From Lachnospiraceae bacterium (GTDB lineage Bacteria; Bacillota; Clostridia; Lachnospirales; Lachnospiraceae), in assembly GCA_017446125.1 (NCBI GenBank), contig JAFSRL010000082.1:1-7414 (forward strand): 7,414 nt of DNA, written 5' to 3'. A program made the position numbers and the translations under genes. Each line of letters begins with the position of its first letter. Positions within the stretch are counted from its first letter, which is position 1. This document shows positions 1 through 5,536 of this stretch, piece by piece. The notes below the pieces were generated by a model, which searched no databases, was not told where the DNA came from, and worked only from the letters and a program-made list of their open reading frames with translations.

Positions 1-38
1 AGTCCTTTTGATGCAGATCATGGATGTATGATTGATGC

Positions 39-72
39 AGCCTCGTTCTTCGGAACGGGGCTTACTTATTTT
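39..72 (+). terminator. UUCG-capped hairpin with T-rich tail, candidate attenuator/intrinsic terminator
   Basis: AGCCTCGTTC (39-48) pairs with GAACGGGGCT (53-62) over 10 bp with a single T-G wobble. It closes on C(TTCG)G, the extra-stable tetraloop. TTACTTATTTT (62-72) follows, a T-rich but interrupted tract. The hairpin is 81 bp before the rplJ start. It could end transcripts from upstream genes (usually rplK-rplA) or act as a regulated attenuator of rplJL. The broken T-run makes full termination less certain. Confidence 0.6.
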
Positions 73-129
73 AAAAAGTTTCTCGGAGAGTTCCTGCGAC
101 AGAAAAAGATTATCGTAGAACCTACGAGG

Positions 130-136
130 AAAGGAG
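130..136 (+). promoter_or_regulatory. rplJ ribosome binding site
   Basis: AAAGGAG sits 7 nt before the ATG at 144, which fixes the start. A small hairpin (114-126) ends only 3 nt upstream of it. Confidence 0.85.
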
Positions 137-143
137 TAACCAA

Positions 144-875
144 ATGGCAAAAGTCGAATTGAAACAGCCTGTGATCAAGGAGATCGCGGAAGCGGTCAAG
201 GATGCGCAGGCAGCCGTTTTGGTAGACCACCGCGGCCTGACCGTTGCGGAGGACACCGAGCTGCGCAGAGAGCTGCGTAAGGAAGGCGTCCGTTATAAGG
301 TCTACAAAAACACCATGATGAACTTTGCGTTCAAGGACACCGAGTTCGAGCCGCTCTTAGACCTGTTGGAAGGTCCTTCGGCGCTCGCGGTTTCCGACAC
401 CGATCCTGCCGCGCCGGCACGTGTGCTCGTCAAGTTTGCGAAAAAGGCGAAGGCGTTAGAGCTCAAGGGCGGTGTTGTGGAAGGCAAGTTCTATGACAAG
501 GATGCGCTCGGCGCAATCGCCGCGATCCCGTCAAGAGATGAGCTGTTGAGCAAGCTGCTCGGCTCCATGCAGTCGCCGATCGCGAACTTTGCACGCGTCG
601 TCAAGCAGATCGCGGAGCAGAAGGAGGAAGGCGGTGCAGCTCCCGCGGTAGCACCGGCAGAGGAGGCAGCAGCCCCGGCAGAAGCAGCAGTAGAGGCAAC
701 TGCGGAGGAGACACCTGTAGCAGAAGCAACCACAGAGGCGGCAACTGCAGAGGAGACACCTCATCAGTCTCCTGCGGAGACAGCTTCCCCTCAAGGGGAA
801 GCTTCTGTGGAAACTCCCGCAGAATCTACAGAAGAGGCAACAGCAGAGGCCCCTGCAGAAGCAACAGAAGCATAA
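144..875 (+). CDS. rplJ: 50S ribosomal protein L10 with long low-complexity C-terminal tail
   Basis: L10 anchors the L7/L12 stalk to the base of the large ribosomal subunit and usually represses its own operon. Residues 1 to about 130 match the L10 globular domain (VLVDHRGLTVAEDTELRRELR near 26-46, the YKVYKNTM segment at 51-58, LLEGPSALA at 74-82). Residues about 131-162 form the C-terminal helix that binds L12 dimers (LLSKLLGSMQSPIANFARVV). Family members are normally about 165-175 residues, whereas this one has 243. The extra 79 residues are almost only Ala, Glu, Pro, Thr and Ser and should be disordered. The tail contains ATAEETP twice (185-191 and 200-206), and residues 205-220 are encoded by a double-hairpin DNA repeat. 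The start follows a good AAAGGAG. The gene ends with TAA, 104 bp before rplL. Identity is secure; the role of the tail is unknown. Confidence 0.96.
   Translation: MAKVELKQPVIKEIAEAVKDAQAAVLVDHRGLTVAEDTELRRELRKEGVRYKVYKNTMMNFAFKDTEFEPLLDLLEGPSALAVSDTDPAAPARVLVKFAKKAKALELKGGVVEGKFYDKDALGAIAAIPSRDELLSKLLGSMQSPIANFARVVKQIAEQKEEGGAAPAVAPAEEAAAPAEAAVEATAEETPVAEATTEAATAEETPHQSPAETASPQGEASVETPAESTEEATAEAPAEATEA
696..761 (+). repeat. 45-bp-period imperfect tandem duplication inside the L10 tail
   Basis: A 21-nt segment, GCAACTGCGGAGGAGACACC plus T, at 696-716 recurs at 741-761 with one substitution (CGG to CAG). The period is 45 bp, or 15 codons. It encodes ATAEETP twice. The sequence between the copies is only loosely similar. 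This suggests that the tail grew by in-frame slippage or duplication. Confidence 0.7.
756..803 (+). repeat. Double-hairpin repeat element, copy 1, inside the rplJ coding sequence
   Basis: The layout is ACACCTCATC (756-765), hairpin one GTCTCC/GGAGAC (767-772 with 776-781), then hairpin two AGCTTCCCCT/AGGGGAAGCT (782-791 with 794-803), a perfect 10-bp inverted repeat. The same layout occurs in reverse orientation at 896-941. Copy 1 is 48 bp long, a multiple of three, and is translated in frame as L10 residues 205-220 (TPHQSPAETASPQGEA). The first six bases ACACCT also occur at 711-716 in the tail duplication, so the true left edge may be near 760. From memory, similar CTCATC...CTTCCCCTCRAGGGGAAG elements are frequent in gut Clostridia genomes. 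Confidence 0.7.
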
Positions 876-895
876 GAATCGGGACAGCCTACTGA

Positions 896-941
896 CCTTC
901 CCCTCGAGGGGAAGGGGGACCGCTTGCGGTGGATGAGGTGT
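896..941 (-). repeat. Double-hairpin repeat element, copy 2, in the rplJ-rplL spacer
   Basis: Read on the minus strand, this copy has ACACCTCATC (941-932), a hairpin ACCGC/GCGGT (930-926 with 923-919), then the perfect 20-nt palindrome CCTTCCCCTCGAGGGGAAGG (915-896). It matches copy 1 at both ends. Hairpin one differs in sequence but keeps its pairing, as expected of a structured repeat family. The large palindrome has no T-run after it in either direction, so it is unlikely to be a simple terminator. Confidence 0.72.
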
Positions 942-950
942 TTCGAAGAA

Positions 951-969
951 CGTAAATTTACGAAAGGAG
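951..969 (+). promoter_or_regulatory. rplL ribosome binding site with abutting palindrome
   Basis: AAAGGAG (963-969) lies 10 nt before the rplL ATG. It abuts a perfect 12-nt palindrome, CGTAAATTTACG (951-962). TTTCG (941-945) can also pair with CGAAA (961-965), partly covering the site. Confidence 0.65.
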
Positions 970-979
970 AATCATAGTA

Positions 980-1360
980 ATGGCAAAATTAAGCACACAG
1001 GAAATCATCGATGCGATCAAGGAACTGACCGTCATCGAGTTAAACGACTTGGTAAAGGCATGTGAGGAAGAGTTCGGCGTATCCGCAGCGGCGGGTGTTG
1101 TCGTAGCGGCGGCAGGCGCAGGCGCAGGCGGCGATGCAGGCGAAGAGAAGACTGAGTTCAACGTTGAGCTGACGGAAGTCGGCCCGAACAAGGTCAAGGT
1201 CATCAAGGTTGTCCGCGAGATCACGGGCCTTGGTCTGAAGGAAGCGAAGGACTTAGTCGACGGCGCTCCGAAGATGATCAAGGAGAACGCAACCAAGGAA
1301 GAAGCAGACGACATCAAGGCGAAGGTCGAGGCGGAAGGCGCGAAGGTCACTTTGAAATAA
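980..1360 (+). CDS. rplL: 50S ribosomal protein L7/L12
   Basis: L7/L12 is the only multi-copy ribosomal protein. Its dimers bind the L10 C-terminal helix and recruit initiation and elongation GTPases. The 126 residues match the family length. The N-terminal dimerisation helices are residues 1-33 (STQEIIDAIKELTVIELNDLV), the flexible Ala/Gly hinge is about 36-55, and the C-terminal factor-binding domain is 57-126. That domain contains the conserved KVKVIKVVREITGLGLKEAK (71-90) and DLVDGAPK (91-98). The start has a clear AAAGGAG. The separate ribosome binding site, 104 bp from rplJ, fits the need to make L12 in excess over L10. The TAA stop is at the centre of a perfect inverted repeat. Nothing in the protein itself is odd. 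Confidence 0.97.
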   Translation: MAKLSTQEIIDAIKELTVIELNDLVKACEEEFGVSAAAGVVVAAAGAGAGGDAGEEKTEFNVELTEVGPNKVKVIKVVREITGLGLKEAKDLVDGAPKMIKENATKEEADDIKAKVEAEGAKVTLK

Positions 1361-1370
1361 ATTTCAAAGT
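1349..1370 (+). repeat. Perfect inverted repeat centred on the rplL stop codon
   Basis: ACTTTGAAAT (1349-1358) and ATTTCAAAGT (1361-1370) are exact reverse complements separated by AA. The TAA stop (1358-1360) lies in the centre. The stem is AT-rich and no T-run follows, so it is not a standard terminator. Confidence 0.7.
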
Positions 1371-1399
1371 TCTCGAGGAAGTAATCTCACAATTTCAAC

Positions 1400-1482
1400 A
1401 GCGCGTTCAGGACGGATGCCCCTGCGAGGAATATACACGCAGTGTATCCTGACGAGCGGGGGCAACTGTCCTGATAAGCGCT
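1400..1482 (+). promoter_or_regulatory. Long imperfect hairpin between rplL and rpoB, candidate processing or attenuation site
   Basis: Positions 1407-1425 pair with 1456-1474 along 19 positions: 16 Watson-Crick pairs, two G-T wobbles (1414:1467 and 1423:1458) and one A-A mismatch (1416:1465). The main blocks are TCAGGAC/GTCCTGA and TGCCCCTGC/GCGGGGGCA. An apical hairpin ATACAC/GTGTAT (1433-1438 with 1442-1447), extended by AGG/CCT, sits on top. An outer AGCGC/GCGCT (1400-1404 with 1478-1482) can close the base. No T-run follows. By analogy with the E. coli rplL-rpoB spacer, which has an attenuator and an RNase III site, it may process or thin the transcript; this is inferred. Confidence 0.65.
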
Positions 1483-1512
1483 TCAAAATTTAAAAATTAG
1501 CGCTTCAAAATT
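1477..1512 (+). repeat. 14-bp direct repeat, 22-bp period, upstream of the rpoB promoter
   Basis: AGCGCTTCAAAATT occurs exactly at 1477-1490 and at 1499-1512. Each copy starts with the palindrome AGCGCT and ends in an A/T tract. The 22-bp period is about two helical turns, so both copies face the same side of DNA. The second copy ends 14 bp before the -35 box. Confidence 0.75.
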
Positions 1513-1526
1513 CTTTAAAATTTCTC

Positions 1527-1556
1527 TTGACACCCCTTTCCGGCTTGTGTTATCAT
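1527..1556 (+). promoter_or_regulatory. Sigma-70/sigma-A-type promoter for rpoBC
   Basis: The -35 box is a perfect TTGACA (1527-1532). The -10 box is TATCAT (1551-1556, five of six consensus bases) with an extended TG (1548-1549), and the spacer is 18 bp. The tract 1483-1526 is AT-rich like an UP element. Transcription would start near 1563, giving a leader of about 134 nt. This lets RNA polymerase genes be transcribed independently of rplJL. Confidence 0.82.
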
Positions 1557-1583
1557 ATACGTTGCATTATTGTCGAAAACCCT

Positions 1584-1616
1584 GCTTTTTTGCGCCCATT
1601 TTTCAGCAAAAAATGC
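1584..1616 (+). other. Hairpin in the rpoB untranslated leader
   Basis: TTTTTTGC (1586-1593) pairs with GCAAAAAA (1606-1613) across a 12-nt loop. It is extended by GC/GC (1584-1585 with 1615-1616) past a one-base bulge. It is weak in stability and lies about 20 nt after the predicted start of transcription. GTCGAA (1572-1577) can also pair with TTCGAC (1653-1658) around it. Function is unknown. Confidence 0.45.
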
Positions 1617-1684
1617 CGAAAAATCAAGCAAAACAAAGCACGCTTTCAGCGATTCGACGGTCACTGTCAACAGTACACGTACAC

Positions 1685-1691
1685 GGGGTGG
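1685..1691 (+). promoter_or_regulatory. rpoB ribosome binding site
   Basis: GGGGTGG precedes the ATG at 1697. GGGGTG (1685-1690) can pair with the CACCUC of the 16S rRNA tail using one G-U pair, 6 nt before the start. It is less canonical than the other sites here, but it supports 1697 over the upstream in-frame ATG at 1547, which lies inside the promoter spacer. Confidence 0.65.
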
Positions 1692-1696
1692 ATTAC

Positions 1697-4600
1697 ATGG
1701 AAAAAAACAGAATACATCCGGTTGGTTCCGGAGAGAACAGGCGTATGAGTTATTCCCGCCAAAGGGATGTCCTCGAAATGCCGAATCTGATCGAAGTGCA
1801 GAAGGATTCGTACGGCTGGTTCTTACAGGACGGCTTGCGCGAAGTCTTTCGCGACATTTCTCCGATCGACGACTATTCAGGCAAGCTCTCTCTGGAATTC
1901 ATCGACTTCCAGCTTTGCGAAGACGAAATCAAGTATTCTATTGAGAAATGTAAGGAAAGAGACGCGACCTACGCCGCGCCCCTTAAGGTGAAAGTAAGAC
2001 TTCATAATAAAGAGAAGGACGAAATCACGGAGCACGAAATCTTCATGGGCGATTTGCCTGTAATGACACAGACGGGAACCTTCGTCATCAACGGCGCGGA
2101 GCGCGTCATTGTTTCCCAGTTAGTCCGTTCCCCCGGCATCTACTACGATGTCACCTTCGATAAATTAGGAAAGGAACTGATTTCCTGCCAGGTGATTCCC
2201 AACCGCGGCGCGTGGTTAGAGTACGAAACCGACTCCAACGACGTCTTCTACGTGCGCGTTGACAGAACCCGTAAGGTGCCTGTTACGGTCTTAATCCGTA
2301 CGCTGGGTGTGGGATCGAATGAAGAGATTATCAATCTTTTCGGCGAGGAGCCGAAGATTATGGCGTCCTTAGCAAAGGATTCGGCGACCAACTACGAAGA
2401 GGGTCTTTTGGAGCTCTACAGAAAGATCCGTCCGGGCGAGCCGCTCTCCGTTGAGAGTGCGGAGTCACTCATCGGCGCCATGTTCTTTGACGCGCGCCGC
2501 TACGATCTTGCGCGCGTGGGCCGCTACAAGTTTAATAAGAAGTTACACTTCCGCAACCGCATCGCGGGTCACATTCTGGCGGAAGATGTTGTGGATACCA
2601 TCACGGGCGAGGTTCTGGCGAGCGCCGGTGAGAAGTTAACGCGCGATGTCGCGACCAGAATCCAGAACGCCGCGATTCCGTTCGTCACCTTACAGGGTGA
2701 GGAGCGCAATGTGCGTGTCATTTCCAACATGATGGTCGACATCACACACTACGTTGACTGCAACCCCAGAGAGCTGGGCATTACGGAGAACGTTTACTAT
2801 CCGAAGTTAAAGGAAATCATCGACGCGCATGCGCAGAATCCGGAAGAGTTCGCGGAAGCCATCATGAAGAATGCTGCGGATCTGATTCCGAAGCATGTGA
2901 CGAAGGAAGACATCTTAGCTTCCATTAATTACAACATGCACCTTGAGTACAAGATCGGTCATGACGATGACATCGACCATCTGGGCAACCGCCGCATCCG
3001 CGCGGTGGGTGAGCTCTTGCAGAACCAGTACCGCATCGGTCTCTCCCGTTTGGAGAGAGTCGTTCGTGAGCGCATGACAACGCATGACGCGGAAGAGGTG
3101 AGCCCGCAGTCTTTGATCAACATCAAGCCGGTACAGGCAGCGGTCAAGGAATTCTTCGGCTCGTCCCAGTTATCGCAGTTCATGGACCAGAACAATCCCT
3201 TGGGTGAGCTGACGCACAAGAGACGTCTCTCCGCCCTGGGACCCGGCGGTCTTTCCAGAGACCGTGCCGGTTTCGAGGTCCGTGACGTTCACTACACACA
3301 CTACGGCCGCATGTGCCCCATCGAGACCCCGGAAGGTCCCAACATCGGCCTCATCAACTCGCTCGCAAGCTACGCGCGCATCAACGAGTACGGCTTCGTC
3401 GAGGCGCCTTACCGTAAGGTTGACTTAAGCGACCCCGCGAACCCGCGCGTCACGGACGAGGTGGAATACTTAACCGCGGACGAAGAGGATAACTACCACG
3501 TCGCGCAGGCGAACACGCCCCTCGACGAAAAGGGTTACTTCGTGCGTAAGAGTGTTGCGGGCCGCTACATGGACGAGACCTCGGAATATCCGAAGGAATT
3601 GATTGAGTACATGGACGTTTCCCCGCGTATGGTGTTCTCGGTGGCAACGGCGCTCATTCCGTTCCTTGAAAACGACGACGCGAACCGCGCGCTCATGGGC
3701 TCCAACATGCAGCGTCAGGCGGTGCCGCTCATGACGACGGAAGCACCCGTCGTGGGTACCGGCATTTAGACGAAGGCGGCTGCGGACTCCGGCGTTTGCT
3801 GCGTCGCGCACAAGGCGGGCACCATCGAGTACGTCGACGCGAACGTCATCAAGATGACCGCGGACGACGGCGAAAAGATCGAGTTCCAGTTGGGCAAGTT
3901 CCAGCGCTCGAACCAGAGTAACTGCTACAACCAGACCCCCATCGTCGACAAGGGCGATCATGTGGAAGCGGGTCAGGTCATCGCGGACGGTCCTTCGACC
4001 GCGGGCGGCGAGCTGGGTCTTGGAAAGAACCCGCTCATCGGCTTCATGACCTGGGAAGGCTACAACTACGAGGACGCGGTTTTGCTTTCGGAGCGTCTGG
4101 TACGCGACGACGTTTATACGTCCATTCATATTGAAGAGTATGAGGCGGAAGCCCGTGAAACGAAGTTGGGACCGGAAGAAATCACACGCGACGTTCCCGG
4201 CGTCGGTGACGAAGCGTTGAAGGATCTTGACGAGCGCGGCATCATCCGCATCGGCGCGGAGGTCCGTGCAGGCGACATCTTAGTCGGCAAGGTCACCCCG
4301 AAGGGTGAAACGGAGCTCACCGCGGAAGAGCGTCTCTTGCGCGCCATCTTCGGCGAGAAGGCAAGAGAGGTGCGTGACACCTCCTTAAAGGTGCCGCACG
4401 GTGAATACGGTATCGTCGTGGACGCGAAGGTGTTCACAAGAGAAAACGGCGACGAGCTCTCCCCAGGTGTCTACCAGGCGGTACGCATTTATATCGCGCA
4501 GAAGAGAAAAATCTCCGTCGGCGACAAGATGGCTGGCCGCCACGGCAACAAGGGTGTCGTGTCCCGCATCCTTCCGATCGAGGACATGCCCTACTTACCG

Positions 4601-5533
4601 AACGGTCGCCCGCTGGATATCGTGTTGAACCCCCTGGGCGTTCCGAGCCGTATGAACATCGGTCAGGTTCTGGAAATCCATCTTTCGCTTGCCGCGAAGG
4701 CGCTGGGCATCAACGTTTCGACCCCAATCTTTGACGGTGCGAACGAAGAGGACATCCAGGATACGCTGGAAATGGCGAATGACTATGTCAACACGCCGTG
4801 GAATGACTTTAAGAAGAAGTACAAGGATGTGGTACACCCCGAGCTCATGAAGTACCTGGAAGAGCATCAGGAGAACAAGGAGCTTTGGAAGGGTGTCCCG
4901 ATTCACTCTGACGGTAAGGTACAGCTGCGTGACGGTCGCACGGGCGAGCTCTTTGACGGACCCACGACCATCGGCCACATGCACTACTTAAAGCTGCACC
5001 ACTTAGTTGACGACAAGATTCACGCGCGTTCGACCGGCCCTTACTCGCTGGTCACACAGCAGCCTTTAGGCGGTAAGGCACAGTTCGGCGGACAGCGCTT
5101 TGGTGAAATGGAAGTGTGGGCGCTTGAAGCGTACGGCGCGGCATACACCTTGCAGGAAATCCTGACCGTGAAGTCGGACGACGTGATCGGCCGCGTCAAG
5201 ACGTACGAAGCAATCATCAAGGGCGACAACATCCCGGAACCGGGCGTGCCGGAATCCTTCAAGGTTCTGTTGAAGGAGCTGCAGTCCTTAGGGTTAGATG
5301 TCAAGGTCTTACGCGAAGACAACACCGAGGTCGAGATCATGGAGAGCGTCGACTATTCGGATACGGATTACCGCTACGAGATGGGCAGCGACAGCCGCGG
5401 CTTCGAGGACGAGTCCTTCGAAGAGGCCGGCTTCTCGAAGACGCGCTTCTCCGAAGACGGTGAGCTTGAGTATGATGAGCCGGAAGAGAGCGAAGAGGAT
5501 ATGTACGCCGTTTCCGCAGATGAGGAGGTTTGA
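1697..5533 (+). CDS. rpoB: DNA-directed RNA polymerase subunit beta, interrupted by an in-frame TAG at codon 691
   Basis: Beta forms one half of the RNA polymerase active-site cleft and is the rifampicin target. The frame has 1279 codons including the TGA and reads as normal beta from the MEKNRI start on both sides of one TAG (3767-3769). The rifampicin pocket is at 488-516 (GSSQLSQFMDQNNPLGELTH onward), with Q494, D497, H507, R510 and S512 in the sensitive state. The GSNMQRQAVP segment lies around R673. GDKMAGRHGNKG, with the active-site lysines, is at K944 and K952. The C-terminal anchor GGQRFGEMEVWALEAYGAAY starts at 1131. Residues 1206-1278 are an acidic, lineage-variable tail. Without suppression or recoding the product would be a 690-residue fragment lacking the catalytic lysines, which should be lethal. 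The start follows a GGGGTGG site and the family N-terminus. rpoC starts 3 bp after the stop. Confidence 0.93.
3767..3769 (+). other. In-frame amber codon (TAG) within rpoB
   Basis: The local reading is GTGI-TAG-TKAAADSGV. In other bacteria this motif reads GTG(M/I)E followed by (K/R/T/Y)..A..DSG, so the TAG replaces a highly conserved glutamate. GAG to TAG needs one base change, and there is no frameshift. The first ATG after it (3854, codon 720) has no ribosome binding site, so a separate downstream gene is unlikely. The intact stop codons in the window are TAA, TAA and TGA. No other TAG is in frame in rplJ, rplL, rpoB or the visible part of rpoC. Confidence 0.95.
5523..5528 (+). promoter_or_regulatory. 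rpoC ribosome binding site within the end of rpoB
   Basis: AGGAGG lies 8 nt before the rpoC ATG at 5537 and inside the last Glu-Glu codons of rpoB. This layout suggests that rpoC translation is coupled to ribosomes finishing rpoB, and it fixes the rpoC start. Confidence 0.88.
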
Positions 5534-5536
5534 TCA

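Larger units (their letters stand above)
1..143 (+). promoter_or_regulatory. rplJ upstream leader, possibly the 3' part of an L10-type autoregulatory leader
   Basis: No coding sequence is recognisable here. Visible elements are a 9-nt direct repeat TTGATGCAG (8-16 and 32-40) flanking a small hairpin (ATCAT 17-21 with ATGAT 28-32), then a strong UUCG hairpin (39-62) with a T-rich tail, then a 5-bp hairpin CGTAG/CTACG (114-118 with 122-126) just before the rplJ ribosome binding site. TTCCT (91-95) can pair with AGGAA (127-131), which overlaps that site. In many Firmicutes the L10-L12 complex binds the rplJ leader and controls a terminator. The position of the hairpin and the GCAGCCTCG run fit the downstream part of such a leader, but the diagnostic upstream part would lie left of the window, so this is an inference. 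No convincing promoter was found. Confidence 0.45.
1361..1696 (+). other. rplL-rpoB intergenic region
   Basis: These 336 bp carry no supported gene. In order they hold half of the rplL stop palindrome, about 35 bp with nothing recognised, a long imperfect hairpin (1407-1474), a 14-bp direct repeat inside an AT-rich tract, a promoter (1527-1556), and a 134-nt leader to the rpoB ATG. No terminator with a clean T-run was found, so some transcription from rplJL probably continues into rpoBC. Confidence 0.75.

Noticed and set aside
896..915. Perfect 20-nt palindrome as an rplJ terminator
   Set aside because: A G-run and a second hairpin follow, not a T-run, and rplL downstream has no promoter that I can see. 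The layout fits a repeat element better.
958..1350. 130-codon open frame on the minus strand over rplL
   Set aside because: It is a low-complexity Ser/Ala/Thr shadow of the rplL codons with no sign of its own translation signals.
1547..1696. In-frame ATG at 1547 that would extend rpoB by 50 residues
   Set aside because: It lies inside the promoter spacer upstream of the -10 box, has no ribosome binding site, and the added residues do not resemble beta. The family N-terminus MEKNRI begins at 1697.
1527..1748. 73-codon frame overlapping the rpoB promoter and leader
   Set aside because: It starts within the -35 box, lacks a ribosome binding site, and runs into rpoB out of frame.
3158..3244. 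Rifampicin-resistance mutations in the beta pocket
   Set aside because: Q494, D497, H507, R510, S512 and L514 all match the sensitive state. G503 replaces the E. coli Ser, but this position varies naturally among Firmicutes.
3470..4129. 219-codon open frame on the minus strand across rpoB
   Set aside because: It is a codon-bias shadow of rpoB. Its product resembles no family, and it would need to overlap an essential gene entirely.
3854..5533. Separate gene starting at ATG 3854 (split beta, as in some archaeal B'/B'' subunits)
   Set aside because: There is no ribosome binding site before 3854, and 28 well-conserved beta codons lie between the TAG and this ATG. The break falls in a conserved motif, not at a dispensable linker.
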